Shown piece after piece: positions 22,598 to 32,300 of a stretch of 64,000 nucleotides of DNA; position 1 is the first letter of the stretch, and every line of letters begins with the position of its first letter. The stretch lies in the NCBI GenBank assembly GCA_934513685.1, contig CAKSWY010000011.1, forward strand, positions 1 to 64,000. Reading direction: 5' to 3'. A program made the translations under genes and the position numbers. The notes beneath the pieces are model-generated. The model had not been told where the DNA came from. It saw only the letters and a list, made by a program, of their open reading frames with translations, and made no database searches. The DNA comes from an uncultured Oscillospiraceae bacterium. Lineage in GTDB: Bacteria > Bacillota > Clostridia > Oscillospirales > Ruminococcaceae.

Positions 22598-24388
22598 ATG
22601 ACAGTTCCGGAAAAGCTGGCGGCGCTGTGCCGCCGCATGGAAGAAGAAGGGGTGGATGTTTACCTCATCCCCACCGGAGACGACCACTCTTCGGAATATG
22701 CAGGAGACTACTACAATTGCCGCGCCTGGCTGACCGGTTTTACCGGCAGCGCGGGCACCGCGGCGGTGGCCTGCACCCCGCAGGGGATGGAGGCCGGTTT
22801 GTGGACGGACGGCCGCTATTTCATTCAGGCGGCGCGCCAGCTGGAGGGCACCGGAATCACCCTGTACCGCATGGGCGAGCCGGGCGTGCCCACGCTGGCC
22901 CAGTGGTTGGAGACCCACCTGAGCCGCGGCGGCGTGCTGGGCTATGACGGCCGGGTGCTGCCCTCGGCGGAGGTGAAGCGTCTCAGCCAGGCGCTGGACG
23001 GGGTCATCCTGCACCGGGAACTGGATCTGGTGGGGGACACCTGGGCGGATCGGCCCGCCCGCTCCTGCCGGAAGGCCTGGGAGCTGGACGAGGCCCACGC
23101 CGGGCGCAGCCGCACCGACAAGCTGGCCCAGATTCGGGCCGAAATGGCCGAGCAGGAGGCCGACTGCCTGGTGCTGCCCGCCCTGGACGACATTGCCTGG
23201 CTGCTGAACCTGCGGGGCGATGACGTGGCCTGCAACCCGGTGGTGCTGGCCTTTGCGGCGGTGGAGCCGGAGCGGGTGCTGCTGTTTGCCCAGCCCGCGG
23301 CCTTTGACGAGGCGCTGCAGAAGCGGCTGGCCGCCGACGGGGTGGAGCTGGCCCCCTATGAGGAAATCTACGATTATGTAAAGGCCCTGCCCGAGGGCAC
23401 GGCCCTGTGGATGGACGCGGCCCAGGCCGGCGATGCTTTGTGGAACAGTGTGCCCGCCGATGTGCTGCTTCTGGACGAGGAAAGCCCGGTGCGCCTGCAC
23501 AAAGCCTGCAAGAACCCCACCGAGCTGGAGGAGGAGCGCCGGGCGCACGTGAAGGACGGCGCGGCCCTGTGCCGCTTTTTGTACTGGCTGAAGCACCGGG
23601 TGGGCAAGGAGCCGATCACCGAGTGTTCGGCCGCCGAAAAGCTGGAACAGCTGCGCAAAGAACAGCCGGGCTACCTTGGCCCCAGCTTTGAGACCATTGC
23701 CGCCTATGGTGCCCACGGGGCCATTGTGCACTATGCCCCCACCCCGGAGACGGACATTCCGCTGGAGCCGAAGGGCCTGTTCCTGGTGGACAGCGGCGGC
23801 CAGTATCTGGCGGCCACCACCGACGTGACCCGTACCATTGCCCTTGGCCCGGTGACGGACCGGGAGCGGGAGATGTTCACACTGGTTCTGCGCAGCCATC
23901 TGGCGCTGGGCGCGGTGCAGTTCCGGGAGGGCTGCCGCGGCGATGGGCTGGACGTGGTGGCCCGCGGCCCCCTGTGGGAGCGTGGGCTGGACTTCAACCA
24001 CGGCACCGGCCACGGGGTGGGCTGCCTGCTGAACGTACACGAGGACCCGGTGCGCATCCGCTGGCGTGCCATGGACGGAATGCCCCCCTTTATGGAGGGG
24101 ATGGTGGTGTCCAACGAGCCGGGCTTTTACGAAGAGGGGGCCTTCGGCATCCGCACCGAGAACCTGATGGCCTGCCGCAAGACGGTGCAGAACCAGTACG
24201 GCACCTTCCTGAACTTCGAGACTCTCACGCTGGCCCCCATTGATCTGGACGCGGTGGACCCCGCCGGGCTGGACGAGCGGGAAAAGGAGCGGCTGAATCA
24301 GTACCACGCCCGGGTGTATCGGGAGATTGCCCCGCTGCTGCCCCCAGAAGAGGCTGCCTGGCTGAAAACCGCCACCCGGCCCATCTGA
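22598..24388 (+). CDS. Xaa-Pro aminopeptidase, M24B
   Basis: A 596-residue long-form aminopeptidase P. Two creatinase-like N-terminal domains (PTGDDHSSEYAGDYYNCRAW, FTGSAGTAAV) precede the pita-bread catalytic domain. Metal ligands appear in FLVDSGGQYLAATTDVTRTI (two Asp), HGTGHGVGCLLNVHEDP (His), and SNEPGFYEEG and ENLMACR (Glu). ATG 22598 follows TAGGAGGCG; it begins 34 bases after the PAP2-like gene and may be cotranscribed. It removes N-terminal residues preceding proline. Confidence 0.93.
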   Translation: MTVPEKLAALCRRMEEEGVDVYLIPTGDDHSSEYAGDYYNCRAWLTGFTGSAGTAAVACTPQGMEAGLWTDGRYFIQAARQLEGTGITLYRMGEPGVPTLAQWLETHLSRGGVLGYDGRVLPSAEVKRLSQALDGVILHRELDLVGDTWADRPARSCRKAWELDEAHAGRSRTDKLAQIRAEMAEQEADCLVLPALDDIAWLLNLRGDDVACNPVVLAFAAVEPERVLLFAQPAAFDEALQKRLAADGVELAPYEEIYDYVKALPEGTALWMDAAQAGDALWNSVPADVLLLDEESPVRLHKACKNPTELEEERRAHVKDGAALCRFLYWLKHRVGKEPITECSAAEKLEQLRKEQPGYLGPSFETIAAYGAHGAIVHYAPTPETDIPLEPKGLFLVDSGGQYLAATTDVTRTIALGPVTDREREMFTLVLRSHLALGAVQFREGCRGDGLDVVARGPLWERGLDFNHGTGHGVGCLLNVHEDPVRIRWRAMDGMPPFMEGMVVSNEPGFYEEGAFGIRTENLMACRKTVQNQYGTFLNFETLTLAPIDLDAVDPAGLDEREKERLNQYHARVYREIAPLLPPEEAAWLKTATRPI

Positions 24389-24442
24389 GCGGCGCCTGCT
24401 TTTAAAAAAGCAGGTGATCGGGCGCATTTTTTGAAACGAAGA

Positions 24443-24472
24443 GCATAGCGCCGCCCGCGGCGGCCCATACTT
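24443..24472 (+). promoter_or_regulatory. Possible forespore-sigma type promoter before spoIIR
   Basis: GCATA (24443-24447) and GCCCATACTT (24463-24472) are 15 bases apart. This partly matches the Bacillus SigF/SigG pattern (GYATA, 15-16 bases, GGnnAnAnT), lacking the second G. No TATAAT-type promoter is seen in the 128-base gap. The match is weak and may be chance. Confidence 0.2.
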
Positions 24473-24516
24473 CTGCCGGATCGATCCAGAATTTGGATGC
24501 ATAAGGAGAGCAGAAG

Positions 24517-25209
24517 ATGTACATGGGCTGTTTGCGCGCGGCGCTTTTTTTGCAGGGCCGCAGCTTACGAGAGAGAAACGTGCCGGAGGAGGCCGGCCGC
24601 TGTGCGGCGGCCCGGCGGGCCGTTCTGGCCGGGCTTTGCCTGGCGGTTTTGATTACGGGCTGGTTAAGCCCCTTTGCCCGTACAGCCGCCCGGGTGCGGC
24701 GGGATACCCTGCGCCTGCACGTGCGCGCCGCGGGGGACAGCTGGCAGGACCTTCAGGTGAAGTACCGGGTGCGGGACGCCATTCTGGAGCAGGCCGGAGC
24801 GCTGTTTGCCCCGGCTGCCAGTGAGGGCGAGGCCGCCGCCCTGGCAGCCCAGAGCCTGCCTGCTTTGCAGATTGCGGCCCAGCAGGCGGCCAGCCGGGCC
24901 GGGGCACACTATTCGGTGACGGTGCGGCTGGTGCGGCAGTATTTCCCCACCACCCGCTACGAGGGTTTTCAGCTGCCGGCCGGGCAATATCAGGCCCTGC
25001 GGGTGGAGCTGGGGCAGGCCGAGGGCCGCAACTGGTGGTGCGTGCTTTACCCGGGGCTGTGCCTGGCTGCCAGCAGCCTGCCGGCCGGATACGGCGACAC
25101 CGCCGAGCAGGGATTGGTGGTGGGCGAGTATGAGATCCGCTTTGCCCTGCTGGAGCTGTGGCAGCGCACCGCCTGCCGGGACATTCCGGCCGCAGGCGGC
25201 ATAGGATAG
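24517..25209 (+). CDS. spoIIR: Stage II sporulation protein R
   Basis: A 230-residue protein with one N-terminal membrane segment (AVLAGLCLAVLITGWL, about residues 35-50) and the SpoIIR core. Recognisable parts are LRLHVRAAGDSWQDLQVKYR, VRDAIL, then YFPTTRYEGFQLPAGQYQAL and GRNWWCVLYPGLCL. In Bacillus SpoIIR is made in the forespore and triggers SpoIIGA to activate SigE in the mother cell. The frame is intact. AAGGAG is 8 bases before ATG 24517. It is the only sporulation gene recognised in the window. Confidence 0.85.
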   Translation: MYMGCLRAALFLQGRSLRERNVPEEAGRCAAARRAVLAGLCLAVLITGWLSPFARTAARVRRDTLRLHVRAAGDSWQDLQVKYRVRDAILEQAGALFAPAASEGEAAALAAQSLPALQIAAQQAASRAGAHYSVTVRLVRQYFPTTRYEGFQLPAGQYQALRVELGQAEGRNWWCVLYPGLCLAASSLPAGYGDTAEQGLVVGEYEIRFALLELWQRTACRDIPAAGGIG

Positions 25210-25253
25210 CCCGGCGGGGTGCAGCAGCACCCTGAGAAGGGAGTGTGGATCCT

Positions 25254-25733
25254 ATGGTACAACCGGCGTATTACGGCATGGTAAGCAGCGGCTCCGCCGG
25301 GCCGGACGTGGCCCTGGTGCAGACCTGGCTGAACGGTCTGCCCAAGACCAAATGGCCCTGCATTCAAACCCTGCGGGTGGACGGCCACTTCGGCAGCGGC
25401 ACCGAGCAGGCCGTGAAGTATTTTCAGATCGGCGTGGGGCTGACGGCGGACGGCAAGGTGGGCCAGCGCACCTGGGACGCCCTGTGTGAGGCCTATGACG
25501 CCCAGCACGGAGAAGGGGAAATTTACCCGGGCTACATTATGAAGCGGGGCGTTGCAGGCGCAACCGTGCGCAGCGTTCAGCAAAAGCTGAACCGGCTGGG
25601 CATGGGCCTTGCAGCGGACGGCTACTTCGGCAGCAGCACCGAAACGGCGGTGAAGGCGTTCCAGCGCAGCCGCGGCCTGACGGTGGACGGCAAGGTGGGC
25701 AAGGCCACCTGGGCGGCTCTGGCGGCCCTGTAA
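25254..25733 (+). CDS. Peptidoglycan-binding protein with two PG_binding_1 domains
   Basis: A 159-residue protein of two tandem repeats of about 70 residues: GPDVALVQTWLNGL with HFGSGTEQAVKYFQ, and GATVRSVQQKLNRLGMG with YFGSSTETAVKAFQ, each ending in LTxDGKVGxxTW. No signal peptide or catalytic domain is visible. I chose ATG 25254; GTG 25245 is also possible but is too near the AAGGGAG. It follows spoIIR by 44 bases and may be coexpressed. A cell-wall or spore-coat related role is only a guess. Confidence 0.85.
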   Translation: MVQPAYYGMVSSGSAGPDVALVQTWLNGLPKTKWPCIQTLRVDGHFGSGTEQAVKYFQIGVGLTADGKVGQRTWDALCEAYDAQHGEGEIYPGYIMKRGVAGATVRSVQQKLNRLGMGLAADGYFGSSTETAVKAFQRSRGLTVDGKVGKATWAALAAL

Positions 25734-25768
25734 ACCGCAGGCGGCGAAAACAAAACGAAAACGAAGTG

Positions 25769-25813
25769 CGCCCCCGGGCGGCTCCATGTGCGGGCCTGCC
25801 CGGGGGCGTTTCT
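25769..25813 (+). terminator. Terminator before addB
   Basis: CGCCCCCGGGC (25769-25779) pairs exactly with GCCCGGGGGCG (25798-25808), followed by TTTCT. It would end the spoIIR and peptidoglycan-binding transcript. Confidence 0.7.
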
Positions 25814-25863
25814 ATGGAAAAATGGGGGCCGGAAGGGCGGCAGCGGCGGCGAAAATTCGAGAT

Positions 25864-25893
25864 TTGCGTCTGCGCCATGGCCGATGCTATAAT
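25864..25893 (+). promoter_or_regulatory. Promoter of addBA
   Basis: TTGCGT (25864-25869) and TATAAT (25888-25893), 18 bases apart, with TGC directly before the -10. The 5' leader contains GGGCCGCCGAACC at 25930-25942. Confidence 0.6.
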
Positions 25894-25985
25894 AAAACCA
25901 ACACAATAAAAAGAAACGCAATGCGGGCCGGGCCGCCGAACCGGCGCACCGCCCGGAAGCATCAACGCAAACGAGGAAAAACACC

Positions 25986-28900
25986 ATGCTGCATCTGATT
26001 TTGGGGCCTTCCGGCACCGGAAAGTCCACCCTGCTCATGAACGAGATCCGCCGCCGGGCCGAGGCCAGGCAGGCCAGCATTCTGCTGGTGCCGGAGCAGT
26101 TCACATCCTCCACCGAGGGGCGCATTTACCGGGAACTGGGGGACGGGCTTTCCGCCTGGGTGAGCAGTTACAGTTTCAGTTCGCTGGCCGAAAAGCTGCT
26201 GGATGAATACGGCGGCGCGGCGGTGCGCACCGTGACGGACGCCGCCCGGGTGGTGCTGGTGCGCCGGGCGGTGGAAGCCCTCGGCCCGCGGGTGACCTAT
26301 TACGGCCGCCACCGGCGAAGCCCGGTGTTTTTGCAGAAGTGCGCCGAGACCGTGAACGAGCTGAAGAGCGCCGGGCTGACCGGCCCCCAGCTGGAGCGGC
26401 TTTCGGTGGGGCCGGGCCGGGAAAAGCTGGCGGAACTGGCAGCCATTTACGCGGCCTACGAGGCGCTTTTGCAGGGAACGGCCATGGACCCCGGCGACCG
26501 GGTGGAGCTGGCCGCCCAAAAGGCCGCCGAGCACCCGGAGTTCTTCCGCGGCCGGGCCGTATTTGTGGACGAGTTTGATACCTTCGATTCCGCCAAGCAG
26601 GCGCTGCTGCGGGCCATGCTGGCCGTATCTGATGTGACGGTGACCCTCTGCGCCGACGGGCTGACGGATTACGAGGGCGGCATGGGGCTGTTCAGCGGGG
26701 CCAAGCAGGTGGCGGCCCGGCTGCTGCGGCTGGCGGCCCAGGCGGGCTGCCGGGCGGATGCCCCCCGGGTGCTGACCGAGGACCTGCGCCACCAAAACGC
26801 CCCGGGGCTGGCGGCCCTGAGCCGGGCGCTGACCGGCGAGGAGGCACCGGCCGTCTGGCCGGGCGTGACCCTCTACAAGGCCCCGGACCGGGAGGACGAG
26901 GTGCGGGCGGTGGCGGCCACCATTCAAAAGCTGGCCCGACAGGGCGTGTGCTACCGGGAGATGGCGGTCATCTGCCGGGAAAGCGGGGACTATCTGCGTC
27001 TGGTGCGCACCGAGTTTGCCCGGGCGAACATTCCGCTGTTTGTGGATGAGGCCACCACGGCCCAGCTGGCCCCGCCGGCCCAGCTGGTGCGGGGGCTGCT
27101 GGGCGTACTGCGGGGCGGCCTGACCACCGAGCGGGTGCTGGCCGTGGCGAAAACCGGGCTGTGCGGCCTTTCGGAGCAGCAGCTGTGCGCCCTGGAAAAT
27201 TATGCCTTTACCTGGACGCTCACCGCCGCCAACTGGCGCGCCCCCTTTGACCGGAACCCCTCGGGCTTCGGCGGCGGCCCGCTGCGGGCGGAGGAACAGC
27301 AGCAGCTGGAGCTGGCCGAGGCAGCCCGGGCGCGGCTCATTCCACGGCTGGACGAGCTTTTGAAGCAGGCAAAGGGGCTGGATGCCCCGGCGCTGACCAA
27401 ATGCCTGTACCAGACCATGGAGAACCTGGACGCGGGCCGGGCCGACTTTGCCCTGGCCAAGCAGCTGGAGGCGGCGGGCCGCCTGGCCGAGAGCGCCGAG
27501 ACCCTGCGCCTTTGGAATGTGACCATGAACGTGCTGGACCAGATGGCGGTTCTGTTTGAGGGGGAGACGCTGGAGGCGGCCGAGTACGACGAGATGCTGA
27601 CGCTGCTTCTGCGCAGCACCGATTTGGGGCACATCCCCCAGACGCTGGACGCGGTGATCTTTACCAGCGCAGGCAAAATGCGCTTGGACAGGCCGGATTA
27701 CTGCTTTGTGATGGGGCTGGCGGAAGGCGAATTCCCCCGCGCGCCGGGGGACACGGGCCTTTTGACCCATGCGGACCGGGATGAGCTTCTGCGCATGGCG
27801 GCGGCCCTGCCGGAAGAGGAGCGCTTTGAGCTGCCCGACCGGTTTGAAAACCGGGTCATCCGGGAAAATGTGAGCTTTTACAAGGCGCTCACGGCGGCGG
27901 GCGGCGGGCTGTGGCTCAGCTGGGCCGAGGGGGCGGGCGGCCTGCCCGTCACCAGCGCCCTGCCGCTGCCGCCCGAGGGCCTGCCCGCCCCGCAGCTGAC
28001 CGAGGCGGACCGCTGCCTGACCCCGGAGATGGCACTGGACCGGCTGGGCGAAGTCTGGCAGCAGCAAAGCCCCCTGCGGGCCACCCTGAAGCAGGCGCTG
28101 GAAGAGCGCGAGGGGCCTCTGCTGGCCCGGATGGAACAGGCCGGCCGCGAGGCGGATTTCCATGTGGAGCGCCCGGCGGCCGCCGAGGCGCTGCTGGGCA
28201 AGGAACTGCGGCTCTCCGCCAGCCAGCTGCGCAGCTTCTGCCAGTGCCAGTTTGCCTATTATATGGAATACGTGCTGCGCATCAAGCCCCAGAAGCCCGC
28301 CCGCATGGACCCGGCCCAGGGCGGCACCATGATCCATTACATTCTGGAAAAGGCCCTGCAGGAGCCGGATTTTTACGACCTGGACGAGCCGGGCCTGGAG
28401 CGCCTGGCGGCCCGGCTGGCCGCCCGCTTTGTGGAAGAGAACATCCCCGAGCCGGGGGCACAGCTGCGCTATCTGGCAGCCCGCATGGCCCGAAGCGCCG
28501 GAAAACTGCTGTGGTTTCTGCAGCAGGACCTTTTGCTGGACCCCTACGAGCCCACGGCCTTTGAGCTGGGCATCGGCGAGCAGGCGGGCCAGGTGCCGCC
28601 GCTGACCTTCCCGGTGGACGGGGAACATGAGGTCAAAGTGATCGGCAAGATCGACCGGGTGGACGTGCAGAACGGCCCCACTGGCGCGGCTGACCGGCTT
28701 CGGGTGGTGGACTACAAGACCGGCACAAAAAAATTCAGCCTGACCGATGTGCTCACCGGCGAAGAGTGCCAGATGCTGCTGTATCTGTTCACCCTCACCG
28801 CCCGTTGGCCCCTTTTGAAGGGGCACGCAGGCGAATTCCAGGAGGTGGAGTACCTGATGGTGGACCCCGCCCCCAAGGACGAGGGCCGGGCAAAGGCATT

Positions 28901-29312
28901 GCAGGAGGGCGGCGGCCTTGTGTACGAAAAGCAGGGCATGATTCTGGAGCGGGAAGGGGAGAAAGAGCCGCCCCTCCCCCCGGAAAAGCAGGCCGCCATG
29001 GCAAAGGCCAGCGCCACCGAGAGCCAGCAGGAAGCCTGGCGCAAGGGCAACCACCGGGTGACGCTTCACCGCAAACAGCTGGAAAACATCGAGGCGTATC
29101 TGCAGGAGCTGATCGTCTCCATGGCAAAGCGGCTGTATGCGGGGCAGATCACCGCCTGCCCGCGGCAGAACAAGCAGGGCACCACCGGCTGCAAGGCCTG
29201 GTGCCCCTACCGCAGTGTGTGCGGCCATGTGGACGGCGAGCATGAGCGGGAGCGCCCGGAGGAAAAGAAGGATTTGTTTATGGAAAAGGAGAACGTGGAA
29301 TGGGACAACTGA
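25986..29312 (+). CDS. addB: AddB subunit of the ATP-dependent helicase-nuclease
   Basis: A 1108-residue AddB. The N-terminus has the Walker A GPSGTGKST at residues 7-15. The C-terminal PD-(D/E)XK nuclease core is RVVDYKTGTKKF near residue 905. Four cysteines for the 4Fe-4S cluster are in CQCQFAYYMEYVL and CPRQNKQGTTGCKAWCPYRS. AddAB resects double-strand breaks for RecA and recognises Chi sites. The stop overlaps the addA start by 13 bases, and the two genes form an operon. Confidence 0.96.
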   Translation: MLHLILGPSGTGKSTLLMNEIRRRAEARQASILLVPEQFTSSTEGRIYRELGDGLSAWVSSYSFSSLAEKLLDEYGGAAVRTVTDAARVVLVRRAVEALGPRVTYYGRHRRSPVFLQKCAETVNELKSAGLTGPQLERLSVGPGREKLAELAAIYAAYEALLQGTAMDPGDRVELAAQKAAEHPEFFRGRAVFVDEFDTFDSAKQALLRAMLAVSDVTVTLCADGLTDYEGGMGLFSGAKQVAARLLRLAAQAGCRADAPRVLTEDLRHQNAPGLAALSRALTGEEAPAVWPGVTLYKAPDREDEVRAVAATIQKLARQGVCYREMAVICRESGDYLRLVRTEFARANIPLFVDEATTAQLAPPAQLVRGLLGVLRGGLTTERVLAVAKTGLCGLSEQQLCALENYAFTWTLTAANWRAPFDRNPSGFGGGPLRAEEQQQLELAEAARARLIPRLDELLKQAKGLDAPALTKCLYQTMENLDAGRADFALAKQLEAAGRLAESAETLRLWNVTMNVLDQMAVLFEGETLEAAEYDEMLTLLLRSTDLGHIPQTLDAVIFTSAGKMRLDRPDYCFVMGLAEGEFPRAPGDTGLLTHADRDELLRMAAALPEEERFELPDRFENRVIRENVSFYKALTAAGGGLWLSWAEGAGGLPVTSALPLPPEGLPAPQLTEADRCLTPEMALDRLGEVWQQQSPLRATLKQALEEREGPLLARMEQAGREADFHVERPAAAEALLGKELRLSASQLRSFCQCQFAYYMEYVLRIKPQKPARMDPAQGGTMIHYILEKALQEPDFYDLDEPGLERLAARLAARFVEENIPEPGAQLRYLAARMARSAGKLLWFLQQDLLLDPYEPTAFELGIGEQAGQVPPLTFPVDGEHEVKVIGKIDRVDVQNGPTGAADRLRVVDYKTGTKKFSLTDVLTGEECQMLLYLFTLTARWPLLKGHAGEFQEVEYLMVDPAPKDEGRAKALQEGGGLVYEKQGMILEREGEKEPPLPPEKQAAMAKASATESQQEAWRKGNHRVTLHRKQLENIEAYLQELIVSMAKRLYAGQITACPRQNKQGTTGCKAWCPYRSVCGHVDGEHERERPEEKKDLFMEKENVEWDN

Positions 29313-32300
29313 CATCCCCCCGCTGGACTCCGGCCCAGGAGACGGCCATCACCGACCGGGGCGGGGCGCTGCTGCTGAGCGCGGCGGCCGGAAGCGGCAA
29401 AACCGCCGTGCTGACCGAGCGGGCGGTGGGCTTGATGTGCCAGGAAAACGACCCCGTGCCCGCCGAGCAGCTGCTGATCGTGACCTTTACCAACGCGGCG
29501 GCGGCCGAACTTCGGGCCCGGCTGGCCAAAAAGCTGAACACCCGGCTGGCGCAGACCCCGGCGGGCAGCCCGCAGCTGCACTGGATGCGCCGCCAGCAGA
29601 TGATGCTGGGCCGGGCGGACATCTGCACCATCGACGCCTTCTGCATCAAACTGCTGCGCCAGCAGTTCCGCGCGCTGGACATTCCGCCGGACTTTGCCAC
29701 CGGCGATGAGGGCGGCCTGCTTACCCTGCGGGAGCAGGCCATGGCCGACACGCTGGAGGCCGCCTACCGGCAGGAGAACTTCTGCCGCTTTGCGGACCTT
29801 CTCGGGCGGAGCCGGTCGGATCAAGAGGCGGCGGAGGCCATCGGCCGTATGTACGATTTTCTGCGCACCCTGCCGGACTATCCCGCCCAGCTGGAAGCCT
29901 ACTGCGCCGCCTGGGAGAACGGTGCCCCGCTGGAGCAGACCGAGGTGTGCCGGGCCCAGGCGCGGTGGGCCGCGCGGGAGCTGCGGCAGGCGGATGAATC
30001 GCTGGCCTATGCCCAGACGCTCTGCGGCCAAGCGGAACAGGAGGACTTTGACGCGGTGCAGAAGGCCTATGGCCCGCCGCTGACCCAGGAGCGGGGCGCG
30101 CTGGCCAATGTGATCGCCCTGTTTGAAGCCCTGCGCTGGGATGAGGCGCTGGCGGCACTGGACGGCTGGAAAAAGGCTCGGGTGAGCTTTGCGCGGGCCA
30201 AAACGCCGGAGGAAAAGAACGCGGAGCCGGGCACGGCCTTTTATTGGAAAAAGCGGGTGGTGACCGCCCGGGATGCCGCCGCCCAGATGGTGAAGGACCT
30301 GCAGGGCAGCAGCCTGCCCACCCGGCAGGAGTATGAGGAGGACCGGCAGACCGCCGCCCCTCTGGTGCGGGCGCTGGCCGATGCAGTGACGGACTTTGAC
30401 CGCCGCTTCTGGGAGGCCCGGCGGGAGCACAAGCTGCTGGATTTTGCCGACCTGGAGCATCTGGCGTTAAAGCTGCTGTGGGACGGGAACGGCCCCACCC
30501 CGCTGGCGGCCCAGATCGCCGGGGGCTACCGGGCCGTGATGGTGGATGAATACCAGGACACCAACCGTTTGCAGGATACCCTGTACCACTGCCTGGCGGG
30601 GGACGGCAGCAAGCTGTTCCTGGTGGGCGACCTGAAGCAGAGCATTTACCGCTTCCGTCAGGCGGACCCCACGGTGTTTCAGGAGAAAAAGCAGGAGTAT
30701 GCCCTGTATCAGAACCCCGTACCGGGAGTGCCGGCCCCGGCCTACCCGGCCCAGCTGGCGCTGGACAACAACTTCCGCAGTGCAAAGGGCGTCATTGCGG
30801 CCATCAACGGCATTTTCGGCGCGGTGATGACCCCCGCCGCGGGCGGCGTGGACTACGCCAACACCCCCGGCGAGGCACTGGCCCTGCCGCCCCAGCCGGA
30901 GGCCTATCCCGGCGGGTGCGAGCTGTGTCTGGTGTCCAGCCCGGAAAAGGAGGACGCGGGCTACATCGCCCGGCGCATCCGGGAGATGCTGGACAAGGGC
31001 TTTCCGGTGCGGGACGGGGCAGGGGGCACCCGCCCCTGCCGCCCCGAGGACTTTGCCATTCTTCTGCGCAGCTGGACCAACGCGGACAACTACCTTCAGG
31101 CGCTGGAAGGCGAGGGGCTGCAGGGCTATTCCGCCGCCCGGGAGGACCTGCTGGATTCTCCGGCGGTGCGGCCGCTGCTGAGCCTGCTGCACGTGCTGGA
31201 CAACCCCGCCCAGGACGTGGCCCTGGCCAGCGTGCTGCTCAGCCCGCTGGTGGGCCTGACCATGGGCGAGCTGACCGAACTGCGGGCTGCCCGCCCCCAT
31301 GGCACCCTGTACCGGGCTGTTCTGCCCCGGCCGGAGCAGAGCGGGAAGAGCCAGGGTGAGCAGAAGGCCGAGGGCTTTTACGCCAGCCTGAGCGAACTGC
31401 GCAATCTGGCCCGCACCCTGCCGGTGGACCGGCTGCTGGATGAAGTTCTGGCCCGCACGGGCTATCTGGCCCTGGCCGGGGCCATGCCCGGCGGTGAGGT
31501 ACGCCGCCGGGAGGTGCTGGACTTTATTGATCTGGCCTGCGGCCTGGGCGAGCAGGGGCTGGCCGCGCTGGTGCGCAGCCTGGACGCCCTGGCAAAGCGG
31601 GGACAGGTGAACAGCGCCAAGGGCGACCCGGTGCGACCGGGCTGTGTGTCGGTGATGACCATTCACGGTTCCAAGGGGCTGGAGTTCCCAGTGGTGTTCT
31701 GCGCCCGCCTGAGCAAGCAGTTCAACACGCAGGATCTGAACCATGCGGTGCTGTTCCACCCGAAAAACGGCGTGGGCCTGAAACTGCGCGGCCCGGGCGG
31801 TACCTATGCAACCCTGGCCTATGAGCAGGTGCGCCGCGCCGCCCGGGAAGAGGGGCTGGGCGAGGAGATGCGGGTGCTCTACGTGGCCCTAACCCGCGCG
31901 AAGGACCGGCTGATCCTCACGCTGCCGGTGACGGAGGAGCCGCTCCCGGCCGGGAACGGGCCGGACACAAAGTCGAAGGGCTGGGAGAAGCTGGTGGACA
32001 ATGCGGTGCACGTGCGCATGGGCAACCGGCTGTCCCTCAGCCCCGGCGAATGGGTGCTGGCGGCGGCCATGGGCCACAAGAGCAGCGAACCGCTGTGGAG
32101 CCAGGTGGACCTATGCCCCCAGGACGCCGGGCTGACCCTCACGGACGCCTGGCCGCTGGAACTGCGCACGGAAAAGGCACCGCCCGCCCGCACGGCCGAG
32201 GTGCAGAAAGAGGCCGAGGCGGCGGCCGACCCGGAGCTGGCCCGCCAGCTGGCCGAGGGCTTTGCCTGGCGCTACCCCCATGAGAACCGCACCCGGCTGG

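Noticed and set aside
24395..24414. Terminator hairpin after the Xaa-Pro aminopeptidase gene
   Set aside because: CCTGCTTTT/AAAAAAGCAGG forms a stem but its loop is nearly absent and no T-run follows.
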